Of a stretch of DNA of 64,000 bases, positions 11,036 to 25,900 are shown one piece after another. The DNA is taken from NCBI GenBank assembly GCA_034387635.1, contig JAOANU010000028.1, positions 102,272-166,271 on the forward strand, written 5' to 3'. Positions within the stretch are counted from its first letter, which is position 1. The number at the start of each line of letters is the position of its first letter. The notes beneath the pieces were generated by a model that saw only the letters and a list, made by a program, of their open reading frames with translations, ran no database searches and was not told the origin of the DNA. Origin of the DNA: Rhodosporidiobolus odoratus (taxonomy: Eukaryota; Basidiomycota; Microbotryomycetes; Sporidiobolales; Sporidiobolaceae). The position numbers and the translations under genes are program-made.

Positions 11036-11844
11036 CTACTCGTTGAAGAACTCAAGAGGGGCCTGCTTCGTCTGAAAAGCCTCCCATTCCACGACCTTGC
11101 CTTCTTCGTCCCGGATCTCGTTTGTGAAAATCGAGTGAAACTTGACGTTCTCTTGGCCGTCTCCAGGAGTGTCGTGAATGCTGTTTCAGTGTACAGGATC
11201 AACAAGGCGGTAACGACAGAAGGCAGGCGCGGGACCAAGTCCGCGAAGGAAAGGATGGAAGGGAAGGCGTACCGAACGTGGATGTAAGAGTCAGTCATGG
11301 CAGGGACGCGAAGCTTGCCGAATATGATACTTCCGTAGGGGCTCGACGAGGAGCGGACCTGCCATGCACGCCAAGGTCAATCAGCAGAAAAGGGTATCAA
11401 GAACGCAAGGGAAACAAGAAGGCAAGTTGCCACGCACGATCTCCAGGTCTTCCGCCAAGTCCCAGGTCGTGAGCTCGTCGTCTGTGATGCCTTTTGCGGC
11501 CTTAAACATGCGGGGTTCGTGCTGGTCCCAGTGGTGGCTGCGTAGTCGGGATAGGAAAAGGCCGAAATGATCAGCCCTCCACGGCCTGCGCGTGCATGGC
11601 CAGTGTGCACACGCACCGCATGTTGACAAGCTCCCTCTTCATCTCCTCCTCTACATGAAAGAAGGCGCGGATAGAGTTGGCGTGCGGGCGGTGAGGCTGC
11701 AAAAAGAAGTTCGTGAGCTGGAAGTGGGGGAAGTGGAACGGCAGGTAGAGGACGCACGGGGTTGAGCTTGACGGTGTCGGCATCCTGTCGGTCGGTCGAG
11801 CTTAGCTGGGGATCTTTCTAGGCGTAGGTCACGCTGCTTACCAT
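11036..11844 (-). CDS. orphan 153-residue protein
   Basis: Six exons join in one frame: 11842-11844 (just the ATG), 11758-11784, 11617-11717, 11438-11537, 11273-11358 and 11036-11180, giving 153 residues. The protein begins MDADTVKLNPLTNFFLQPH and ends KQAPLEFFNE. Readable blocks are SIRAFFHVEEEMKRELVN, RHHWDQHEPRMFKAAKG, SSPYGSIIFGKLRVP, SYIHVRIHDTPGDGQENVKF and SIFTNEIRDEEGKVVEWEAF. Clean splice phases and good protein character argue that it is real. The beta-rich second half suggests a small globular domain. I do not recognise a family. The upstream ATG exon is the weakest part. Confidence 0.6.
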
Positions 11845-12200
11845 GCTTGTAGAGTGGTTCTCGTGGTGAAGTGGGGGTAAGAGCCACAGAAACGACGGGT
11901 ACGTGCGCGATGGGGACTACGGTCGAGGTCAGCTCACAAACCTGGACTGCAGTGCTGTACCGACTGTACTCCCGTCAAGCATGGAACGACGGGTGGAAAC
12001 CGCTCTGAGAGGAGACACGGTGCTCCTCTCGTCTCCGCGGACCTTCAGTAACCCACTTCTTGCTCCCACTTTACCCGTCAAGGCGCTCCAACCTACACCC
12101 GATACTTCCAATACTTCTTCGCGACGCTCAGCGCAGCCCTACCGACCTCCCCTCGCCGTCCCCGTTGACTTTGGCCTTCTCAACCCGCGGCTCCGTGTAG
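11845..12200. promoter_or_regulatory. divergent promoter region
   Basis: About 356 bp separate the start of the 153-residue orphan on the minus strand from the Pmp3/Sna3-like gene on the plus strand. No specific element was identified. Confidence 0.4.
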
Positions 12201-13061
12201 ATGGCGGTGGGAACCTACGTCCATCGCAAGGTGGCTGCTGCGGAGCCCAAGGATCATCAGACGAGCTTCATGACCGTACGTTGTTGTCCCCGAGCGCGTA
12301 TAGCTTGTCCGAGTTGACACTCTTTTGCTTCACGACAGGTTGCCCAGCTATTTGCGACACTGCTCATCATCCTCACCTTCTTCATGCCACCCTTGACCGT
12401 CTTCCTTGAGAGAGGATGCAGTGCGTCCAGCCCCTCGGAGCGTTATGCGGATGCAGCTGATATACGGCTTACCCGCAGGTCTTGATTTTGTGCTGAACCT
12501 CATCCTGACTTGCCTAGGCTTCTTGCCCGGGCTAGTACATGCCATGTGCGTCCAAGTCTACCTTGTTCTTGGTTGCTAGAGCTGATCATCCTTAGCCCCC
12601 ACAGGTATATCATCCTGAAGGCAATTTCTTATTCTTTTCCACTCCTCCTCAACCCTTTGTAAGCTAACTTCTTCTTGCCACTGCAGTTCGAGTCTCCAAT
12701 CGTCTACGATGCCAGCTCCTACGTCTCCGAGCCTCCTACGGGCGGCCTTACTTTCTACGATATTCTACGCGCGGCCAGCGATGAAGACCGTGCCGAAAAG
12801 GCCAAGCGAAAAGACCTGGAGGAAGGTCAACCTTCCTCCTCTTCTGACGCGTCAGATACAGATCTCGACGATACGCAGGAGAAGATGCTGAGCAGGGCGC
12901 CGACGTACCGTTCAACGGAGACTGCAAGGACCGCACCGCCGACCTATGAGGAAAGCGAGTCGGACTCGGATCAGACAGCGAGGTATGCCGCGGCGGCGCA
13001 GATGAGCGAGAAGTCACAGGGGAAGAGACGAGAGCTGGACGATCCAGGAGATTATGTATAG
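12201..13061 (+). CDS. Pmp3/Sna3-like small membrane protein with PPxY tail
   Basis: Five exons (12201-12275, 12339-12420, 12479-12545, 12605-12620, 12687-13061) give 204 residues. Residues about 25-80 form the two-helix Pmp3/UPF0057 domain: LFATLLIILTFFMPPLTVFL, a short polar turn (ERGCSLDF), then VLNLILTCLGFLPGLVHAMY. The long acidic tail carries PPTY at residues 164-167, a PPxY motif that NEDD4/Rsp5-type ubiquitin ligases bind with WW domains. Yeast Sna3 and Sna4 have the same layout of Pmp3 domain plus PY tail and traffic to the vacuole, so a role as cargo or adaptor of Rsp5 is likely by analogy. The last intron begins with GC, not GT. Confidence 0.85.
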
Positions 13062-13310
13062 AGGAGCGCGATGGGGTTTTGCGCTGAAGAACAAGTAACA
13101 CCGAAATTGTTTTCTGTATCTTCGCATTGTTCTGCTTTACACAGGCCTCTTCCAAGCAGCTACAAGTCACTTAGCTAACGCTGAGGCTTGTTGTAGGCGG
13201 AATGACAGACTACTGGCTTTCGAGCGGAGTAGTGATCACTCTTTACTCCTTTTCTTCACCCTTCACCTCACCTTTTCTCCGGTCCTTCTCTCACCCCTCC
13301 GCCTTCGACT

Positions 13311-13723
13311 ATGTCAAACCTCAAAGCATCGGCCCACCGCTCATCTCGCTTCCTCGGAGCCACCCGCGCCCACTCATCCTCCACCTCCTCCACCTTTGCC
13401 TCTCTCACTGCCTGGCGTCTCGCCCGTCGCGGTCGCTCGGTCGAAGTCCATTGCTGGCCGCCGGAGGTAGGAAAAGGCGCAAGTGATAAGTGGCGCTGTA
13501 CAATCGCTCTGCGAGGCGAGGTGGGCGAGGGAGGGGCGCTAGAAAAGGGCGTCATGGTAAGCGGCTCGAGGAAAGACTTTGAGTCGGCATTGGCGGTGTG
13601 AGTTGTCTGGTTCCCCTCTTGGAGAAAAGGCAGAACGTGCGGAGAGCTGATCCGCTTGCTCGTAGTGCTGCAGGAAAGGCTCAAACTCAGCTCGATGAGG
13701 CCAAGTCCAGGACACATGCCTAG
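13311..13723 (+). CDS. orphan small basic protein
   Basis: Two exons (13311-13597, 13666-13723) give 114 residues, from MSNLKASAHRSSRFLGATRA to a C-terminal helix-like AAGKAQTQLDEAKSRTHA. The middle has WRLARRGRSVEVHCWPPEVG and KWRCTIALRGEVGEG, alternating like beta strands. The N terminus is basic and serine-rich, with no acidic residue in the first forty or so positions, which could be a mitochondrial targeting signal. No family is recognised. The splice site is normal (gtgagt, cgtag) and keeps frame. Confidence 0.5.
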
Positions 13724-14175
13724 GGTTGGTGCTTTCCAGTTGCTTTCGGACGGTTGCTGACTCGTCACGCTCGTTCGCCGCAGTCTTTGCCTCCGTGGAT
13801 GTTGCGCGTCGGCAGTGAAGCCTGTCAACAGAGCGGTTGGAATGCTCGTAGTTGTTTGAGAAGGTCCCGATTGCGATTGCCGCCGTCCCTCTCTCTCCTC
13901 TCTCTCTCTCTCTCCCCCTCTCTCTGATCCGCCATAAGGCGCGTGAAGAGCTTCCACCGTGACATACAGACCCGCTTTAAAGAAGTCTACGAGTCAGGCG
14001 CTCCTTGGTCTCTGTTTTTCTCTCCTCTTCCGCTTTCGTGTTCCCAGATCGTCCGCCTGGTATACACACATGCTTGAATCGAATACGAATGAAACACTGA
14101 GCTAGTTACGCAAGACCGACTACGACTCAAGATAGTGACTACAGGCGAAGGGACAACGAGGATAAGATGGTACGA
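13724..14175. other. intergenic between converging genes
   Basis: This stretch holds the 3' flanks of the small basic orphan (+) and the PAK kinase (-), including a TC-rich microsatellite. No coding signal is seen. Confidence 0.5.
13888..13925. repeat. TC-rich microsatellite
   Basis: A run of tc dinucleotides interrupted by a few extra c bases lies in the gap between two converging genes. It is a simple length-variable tract with no sign of coding use. Confidence 0.85.
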
Positions 14176-17842
<3,667 letters not shown>

Positions 17843-18916
17843 GGTCAGTCTGGGTACTCAAGCGGCTCAGGATGCGAGTTGTGGTCTGCAGTTCTTGTCG
17901 GATTGTTCACTCGTCACCGCCCCGTCCGTTCCCCTAAGTGTCCTCTCCCAGGGCACCATGTGCTCCTGTACGGTGGCGTTGACTTGTCGGATATCTCCTG
18001 AGCGAGTATACTCCTAAAGACGAGTTGAGGGAGTGCGAGCGGGAGACTCCTGTTTTGTGGGAAACTCGGGAGGGAGAGGAGAGGAGAGCAGGAAACTAAC
18101 CGGTAAACGTGTCCTGGTGGTGTCTGATGAGTGGAGGGTTCTTGGGTGGTGGTGTTGGTCCCATACTCAGTTCCCTATACTGTACCGAGAGTGCGGATTG
18201 ATCGGGAGCCGGTTGACGGTGAGGAGGGGAAGATGGGCGAGTGCGGGCTCAAGGTGTGATGACGGGATTGTAGGTGGGTGTAGCTAGTCCAGCTAGTCTT
18301 GTAAGTTCTAGTACGCTTGTTTACGCTGTAGTCAATTCAGCTCAGTGTCAAGTTGAATGCGACTTCTCCTTTGTCTTCCTGCCATCTTTGAACCGACGTC
18401 GACTCGCTTTCCTGTCCCGCAACTCTCCGCAAGCCTCTTCTGCGTTCACTGCCTCTTGACGCACAGCCTCAAACACGCCGCTAGTTTTACGGAATGTGTT
18501 GCGTGCCGATGGGTCACCACCTTGTCCTGAGACCCGCCAAGTCGTCGCTCGACTGTTCATCGCTTCAAATATCGCTCGGGGGAGTACCGGCGCAGAGAAC
18601 TACAGCACCACCGATAGGCGAGCGACCACGGCCGGTTGAGTTGCCGTGGTCTACCCATCTCTCGGCCCATCGCGCTCATACTCTCTTCCCGTGGGTTTTA
18701 CAGGCGCAGGAAAACTTGCAAATCACCGTCATTCGGACGACAGTGCCCAACTCGCTTGCTACTCCGACCCTAGCTGCAAGCTTGCGCAGACCTTCTCGCC
18801 CTGCTCTGCCGAATTTGGCGTGATCATCTCGAGCGCATTAATCGGAATCTTGCGAACGCCAGTCATATGCATGCTGCGCCAAAGGCTGCTGCTCGCGCTA
18901 TGCCGTTTTCCATCAG
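17843..18916. other. upstream region of the PAK gene plus eroded DNA
   Basis: About 1.1 kb with no gene I can support. The left part should hold the PAK promoter and leader. The right part, just before the permease remnant, has fragments that loosely resemble NCS1 transporter segments in different frames (for example IICML-like residues near 18870) but no continuous frame. Confidence 0.4.
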
Positions 18917-19689
18917 CCTTGGTACATCCTGGCCAGCGCCGCCACATTTGTCAGCTTCCTCAGCGGCTACTCGCTCTTCTTGGCGGCAATCGTGGGTATC
19001 AGCGCAACCGACTACTTCTTCCGTCGAGGCCACATCGACGTCCCTTCACTCTACACCGGAAGCAAGGACGGGGCGTACAGGTACACCTACGGCTTCTCCT
19101 GGAGGGCGTACTCTGCCTTCTTCATGGCCATCTGGCCGACCCTGCCGGGCTTTGCGGGCACTTTCGGCACGACAAAGGTCTCTGACGGGTGAATGCATCT
19201 CTGTAAGCTTCTCCTCGTCTCTCCTGCCATTTGCGCTCTCCGCTGAGTGTTCGTTCTTGTTTCTTCTCTGCAGGCTATATTTCCTGGCTCTTCGCCCTCC
19301 TCGCATCTTCCCTCATCTACGGTACCCTAGTCTTGTTCTTCCCCCCGCCGAACATGCACGCTCCGCAAGCCTCATCCTTCGAGAGCTGGGCAGATGGTCA
19401 ACGCGCGCTAATCGACGAGGAGGTGACCGGTGAGCAGGCAAAGGAGGCTCAATTCGGAGAAAAAGGGGAGGAGGAAGAGATGAAGAAGAGGGAAAAGGGA
19501 GATAGGGTCGCCGCTGAGGTTGTGCCGGCACTGTATTTTCTCGCTGTCAGCTCCCGTGAAGGACTGGACCTGACTGTAATGGTTACATACACGTGTCAAC
19601 GAGGTGAGATCCATGGCGCAGGAACGAAGTTTTCTGAACAGAGGCGGAGCGGTCGAGAGCAGACGAGGCTGGTTTGTCAATGCGCTTAA
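18917..19689 (+). pseudogene. C-terminal remnant of an NCS1-family nucleobase/vitamin permease
   Basis: NCS1 permeases import purines, cytosine, uracil, allantoin or thiamine-like substrates with about 12 membrane helices. Only the C-terminal part is visible: PWYILASAATFVSFLSGYSL, GISATDYFFRRGHIDVPSLY (the family's DYF-x-RRG motif) and YGFSWRAYSAFFMAIWPTLPG. After an intron come YISWLFALLASSLIYGTLV and a charged tail. The preceding exons with the first eight or so helices are absent, and the frame before PWYIL is interrupted. The canonical splice at 19189-19273 joins the wrong frame, needing a one-base shift to continue as YISWLF. These signs suggest a decaying copy. A misassembly or unusual splice is the alternative. 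Confidence 0.7.
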
Positions 19690-19999
19690 CCTTCGAAGGC
19701 ATCTCAACAGTGCTCTGCGAGACTGGCAGCATTCATCCGGGCAACAAGGTCAGACCTTGAGCCGCAGGACGTGAAGGAATGGGAAAGAAAGGAAAACGGG
19801 GGCAAATCCTCCACGAAGACTGCCCGCTCGAAGATAGGTAAAGGCGGAGTAGTCTACTTCGGCTATGCCGTACGAACAAGGGTTCTAGGTCATTACTTCC
19901 GGTAGAACGACGAGCGAATGAAACGCCGCCGCCGCTTTCCCTTCTGCCACTCACCTCGTGACTCCTCGCCTGCTTCTGGCTGCGGGAATGAGCATTTGA
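19690..19999. other. intergenic, upstream of HECT ligase gene
   Basis: About 310 bp between the permease remnant and the HECT ligase start. This is the likely promoter of the ligase gene. No named element was recognised. Confidence 0.4.
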
Positions 20000-22900
20000 A
20001 TGCGTCGCAAGTCAACTCGTAACGCTACTAGACCTGCCAATACCACCACGGACAAGTCCGCCGCTCCTCAACCCGAACTCACCTCGACCACGTCCTCCAC
20101 TTCAAGCATCAAGAAACGTAAGAGCGTAGCTCTCGACGACTCTATCAAATCCGCCAACACGACGCACGCCAGCGAGCCACCGGTCAGGAGGTGAGTGTTG
20201 TCGTATGCGTTCTCGCTCCTCTTGGTTGGCGGTACCGGCAAGTCGCGACTCAAGGGCAGCGCGACGCATTCCGTGCCGCTGTGATCGACTCCTTCTCTAG
20301 GGTGCTTGCTCAGGTCTCAGCCCGACAAGCAGCAAAATCCCTTCCGGGCCCGCCCGTCCCGGGTCGTCCTGACTGATCACCTCGCTTCTTCTTACCCGCA
20401 GATCCCGCCGCACCTCGACAGCCGCTGCGACTGCTACTTCCGAGTCCTCTAACCCCTCCGCTAAGTCACTCGGCAAACGTCGAGCACTTCCTCCCTCCCC
20501 CACCGCCCCCGAATCCACCCCTTCTACCTCCGCACCCGTCAAGAAGCGCAAACTTTCTCATCTCACCGCCTCGAAAACCGCCCCTTCCTCCGCTATGCCT
20601 CGTAAAGGTACCCGTACCAGCCGCGCCGCTGCTGCCAAAGCGCTAGCGCTCGAAGACGAGGAAGACGCTGCATTCGAAGCTAGGGAGGCAGCCGAAGCAG
20701 CGCGCTGCGCAAGGGAGTTTGATGAAGGCGACTGGAACGAGGAGGGCGATGTCGAGATGGGTGACATGATCGTCGGCGGAGCAGCTGGAGGGAGGAAAAA
20801 GAAGTCGTCAAGCGGGACAACCTCGAGCGCCGCGTTTTCTGCTGGCCGGAAGACTGGTCAAAAGAGCGACGACCTCCTTGCCGCTTCCGCTTCGACCGAG
20901 GGGAAGAGCGGTGGCGCTTCGGAGGAAAAGACGCTCAAAGGAGTCAAAGGGTCGTCGGTGAGCGAGGACTCGGAGGACTCGCACGACGAATCTGCAGGCG
21001 AAGGAGACGGACATGGCGGAGTCTACGACGAGGATGACGAAGAAATCGATGAGTATGAGACGTCACTCGGCATGCATGGCGAAGAAAGGGACGACTATGA
21101 CTCTGAAGGCGAGGACCCGCTTGCCGAGGCGCCAAGAACCTTCAACGCAAACGGCGACCCGCTCTCGTCTTCCCCTGCCGCGGATGAACTCGACGAGACC
21201 GCGATGGACGAGGCCGACGCCGCTCTCTTCGGCGCCCTCGCGGGTGCCGCGCGCAGCGGGGGAGACGGAGCCGGAATCTTCTCCGCGTTTCGCACCCTTC
21301 ATGGCATGATGTCCGGCATGACGTCGCGCCTGAAGGATCTTCTAGCCTCCCTGCGGTCGAAGGAAGGAGACGGTAGCGCCAAACTCCTCGCGCTGCAAGA
21401 ACTCGCCGAAATCCTTTCCATGTCGACGGAAGACACCCTCGCCGGGTACTTCCAGACCGACGCCTTCGCGAAGGAGCTAGTCGCTATTGTGAGGGGCGAC
21501 TCGAACGGAATGGGTGGTAGCGCTGGTGCAAGTGGAGGGATGACTTCAGAGGAGGCGATTGCGTTTGGACTCGACCCGGCTGATCTCGGAGCCGGAGGAG
21601 ATACGGAAGAGAACGATGTACAGATGATGCTGCTGGCGTGCCGGTGTCTGGAGAATATGATGGAGGCCTTGCCTGGCAGCGCCCACTCGGTTGTCTACGC
21701 TGGCGCCGTTCCGGTTCTTTGCGACAAGCTTAAGGACATCCAGTACATTGACCTTGCCGAACAAACTCTAAGCGTACGTTGTCTCCTGCTTTCCCGGCTT
21801 CTGTCCTGTCTGACTTCGTATTGCCTCCAGACCCTCGAGAAAATCTCGGAAGAAGTTCCTTCGACTATCGTTCGCGAAGGTGGTCTCGCCGCTCTCCTCA
21901 CCTACCTCGACTTCTTTTCCTTCCATGTTCAGCGCACCGCCGTCACTGCCGCCGCCAACTGCTGCCGTTCCCTTCAGTTCGAATCCTTCCCGTCAGTCCT
22001 CGAGGCCATGCCTATCTTCAAGAACGTCCTCGGTTATCCCAACCAGCGCGTTGTCGAGCAAGGCTGCTTGGCGGTGGTTCGTATCGTCGACTCGTATCGC
22101 CACTATCCCGACAAGCTCGACCAGCTCCTGACGGCCGACGTTCTCAACGCCATCCAAAGGCTTCTCAACCCGGACTCGACAACCGTCAGCCCAATCACCT
22201 ACACGCAAGCTCTCAAGATGCTCACTACCGCAGCGAAGGCGTCTCCGGCCGTCGCGATCGAACTCGTCGAAGTCGGCATTGCCAACACGCTCTACCACCT
22301 CCTCACCGGCGTGTCGGCACCCGAGTGGGCGAGTGACGATGGCAAGCAAGTCCTCGATCGGGAGACGACTCTCGAGGACGACTTGCTCGTCATGCAGAAC
22401 CTCGCGCAACGCCCAAAGGAGCAAGTGGCGGAAGTCTTGACACTGCTGGTCGAGCTTTTGCCGCCACTTCCTAAAGGTGCGTTCTGCGCAACACGTCCTC
22501 TCAGCTAAATCACTGACGCTGAGTTCTCCTCCAGACGGTATCTTCAACTCTCGCGCCTTCGTTCCTGGCAAGGAGAGCCGCTCTTCTCGCTCGTCCACGT
22601 CGGTCAAGAAGGAAGATGCCACCGGCGAACGTACCCGAGTAAAGCGCGAAGAGGGTACACCAGATGTCGCCCCTTCCGCTGTCTCCGTCACGACCCCGTC
22701 TTCGTCGGCCGCAGACCTCGAGAGCGACGTCAAGATGGAAGAGCGCTCGGACGATGGTGAAGCGTTGCGCTCGCCCAGTGCCGCCTCTCTCGCCGCACCA
22801 GTCTTCGCCCGCCTCGCTTCGGGCTCGTCGTCTCGTCCGAAGGCCAAGACGACGTCCTCGTCAGCGAGCAAGGACGTCCTCTTGAAGCAGCGTCTCGAGC

Positions 22901-25900
22901 TCGTCGCGTCTTCGGCCTCGTCGTCGCGTCAACTCGTCGTCAAGCGCTATGTTGCGCTCCTTCTTCCGACACTGGTCAACGTCTACGCCGCCAGTGTCAG
23001 CCCGCAAGTCCGCTCGAAGGCTGTCCTAGGCCTGCTGAAGATGGTCCACTTCAGCGAAGAAGGCCCCCTCGCGGACGTTCTCCACACCGTCCCCTTCGCT
23101 GCCTTCATCTCTGCCATCCTCTCAAGCTTGGGAGACGAAAAGACCTCGCCCCTGCTCGTCGACGGTCTGCAGCTCGTCGAGCTTCTTCTCGTCAAGATGC
23201 CGGACGCCTACGCCTACGCCTTCCGCCGCGAAGGCGTGATGCACGAGATCGAGCGTCTGGCCGGAGCGGAACTCCTCTCTGGGGGACACAAACGGAAGAC
23301 CAAAGCTACCCCCGCTTCGGCCTCGACTGCCTCTACGCTCGATGTCCCTAACCCGCCTACCTCGACCCTCAACCCGCTTGAAGCGCAGACGCGAGACTCG
23401 ATCACCCTTCGAGCTCGTCATCTCCGCGAAACATATGGCATTACCGACTCTGACCCCGCCGTTCGGGCTCGCGCCATTCTCGAACGCATAACCACCCTCG
23501 TTCAGCACCTCGCTAGCGCAGGCGATGCGGAGGGGCAGGCCTCGCAAGTTGGCGAAGGGGCAAAGAATGCGCTTCAAGAGCTTGCGGCGTTGCTGGCGGA
23601 CGAGAAGAACCCGTTGAGCAGTTTCGAGATGATCCAGAGTGGGCTTGTCGAGGGGTTGTTGAGCTTCGCCACGGTGGTCGGGAAGGGTCCGCGTACGCTT
23701 GGCATACTTTTTCTGCTTTCACCTGCTTCTCCGCTGACCTATTCTTTTCTTCATGCAGTCTCTCCTCAGAAGCGTCAAGATCTCATCGCAAAAGCATTCA
23801 TGCCTCGTTTCACCGGTGACGACGCAAGCCCCGCGTTCTCCGTCCTTGTGAAGCGTCTGCAAGAAGCGTTGAGCAGGCTTGAGCAATTCGAAGTCGTCGT
23901 GGCGGCACAGAACCAGAACGACTGTGCGCTTCCTTCCCCGTCATAATTTGCATACAGGAGGTGCTCACGCCTGTTCCGTTGTAGTCGACACAGGTCGCAA
24001 CGGCACCACTATGCTTGCCCGCCAGCTCAAGCTTCGCCTTGTCGCCGAAGACGACGCCGACATCCCTCGCTCCTGCACCAACATTGTCGTCTCTATTCAT
24101 GCCATTGCGACGTTCCAAGCCTTCAACGACTATCTCCGGCCTCGCATACTCGCTGCTCAAGCCCAAGCGGACCGCCTGTCGGGCAGCGGAGGTAGCAGTG
24201 CGGTTCCTCCCTACTCTTAATCATGTCGCTTGTTCACCCATTCTCCTTCATCGCATGCAGAGTCTTCCGCCGTCGCTGGCGCGTCGTCCTCTGCAACCGC
24301 AAAGGTCTCTGCACACAAGAGTGCGTCTCCGAAGCGGAGGAGAAGCTCGAGGTTGAGTGGGAAAGGGGAGGAAGTGGGAGAGCCTGTAGCGTCAACAAGC
24401 GCCGACGTCGAAGGGTATGTCACTTTTACCACACCTCAAGCTTAATGCGCTAACCCCTCTGTGCAATACAGCGCCGCTCTCGAGGAAGACGAGGAAAGCG
24501 ATGGCGCGGACGATGCTGCCGGACCGTCACAGCCTTTGGTTCCGCTCCGCGATGATCCGGTGCGTACCTCCTGTTTCGTGTAGCGCTTTCCTGCTTACTG
24601 AATCGCGCGGCTCCATAGCTCTTTGCCGGTACCATCGACTCTTCCCCACCGGCACCGCAGCATGAGCGCCTTGTCCAGATCGAAGTCGCCGAGGGTGCCG
24701 ATGCAAAAATCGTGGCTAAGACCCCCGATGGTACTAGGGTGTCCACCCCTAACCCTACGCAAGCCGACCCGACCGCCGCATCTACTTCCGCCCGACCCTC
24801 ACCGGCTCCCACACCCAAAGCCCGTGCTTCTTACGCCGCAGCGCTCAAAGCTGAGCCGACCGACTTCCATCTCGAGTTCTCCCTCGAGGGCCAGCCTATC
24901 GGCCTCGACACCACGATCTTCGGCGCCATACATGCTCACGAGGCTCAGCACCCTACAGCCTCGCAGCGCCAGATGTGGTACAACATCTACGATATCAAGT
25001 TCCGCAAGGTCGCCGGTGCTGCTCGCCCCGATGAAGATGACGACAGTAGCGCTCTCGGCGAGCGTACTCGCCGCGGGGGCTCTATCTTTACCACCACACC
25101 CTCTTCCATCCCGCAAGGCTCGCAGCAGGCCACAATCCTCCAGCTTCTCCACGTCCTTCGCAACATTTCTTCTGACCACGGCGATGGCGACTCGGGGCAG
25201 GGTGGTGCAGGACTCGCCAGCACGGCTTTCGTCAACAGCAAGCTTACCGCCAAGCTGAACCGTCAACTCGAGGAGCCGATGATCGTCGCGAGCGCTTGCC
25301 TCCCCGACTGGGCAATCGACCTCTCGCAGACTTTCCCCTTCCTCTTCCCCTTCGACACGCGTTTCACGTTCCTCCAGTCCACTTCCTTCGGCTACGCCCG
25401 CCTGCTGCAAAAGTGGACCGGTCAAAATCGCACGGACAACAGCCGCCGAGATGCGAACTTGGGCTTCCTCAGCCGCCTTCCTCGTCAGAAGGTTCGCATT
25501 TCTCGCGAGCGCATCTTGGACTCGGCCTTCAAGGTGTTTGAGCTTTATGGCTCAAGCAGTGCGAATCTTGAAGTCGAGTTCTTCGACGAGGTTGGTAGCG
25601 GCTTGGGGCCGACACTCGAGTTCTACGCCCTCGCGTCGAAAGGCTTCGCGCGCAAGGACCTCAAGCTCTGGCGCGGCAGTGATGCTTCAGAGTCGTCTGA
25701 CTACGTCCACACTCATGCGGGACTCTTCCCGCTTCCGAGGGAGGACTTTGCAACAGAAAAGGGCAAGAAGGTCCTTCGATTCTTCCATGTTTTGGGCCAA
25801 TTCGTCGCCAAAGGTGCGTTGTGCTTTCTCAGGCAACTCATCGAGCAACACTGACATCTCGTCTCGTACGTTGCAGCCATGATGGACTCGAGGATTGTCG

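Noticed and set aside
21993..22871. 292-codon reverse frame within the HECT ligase gene
   Set aside because: It lies antisense to the armadillo-like coding region, which is supported by conserved helices.
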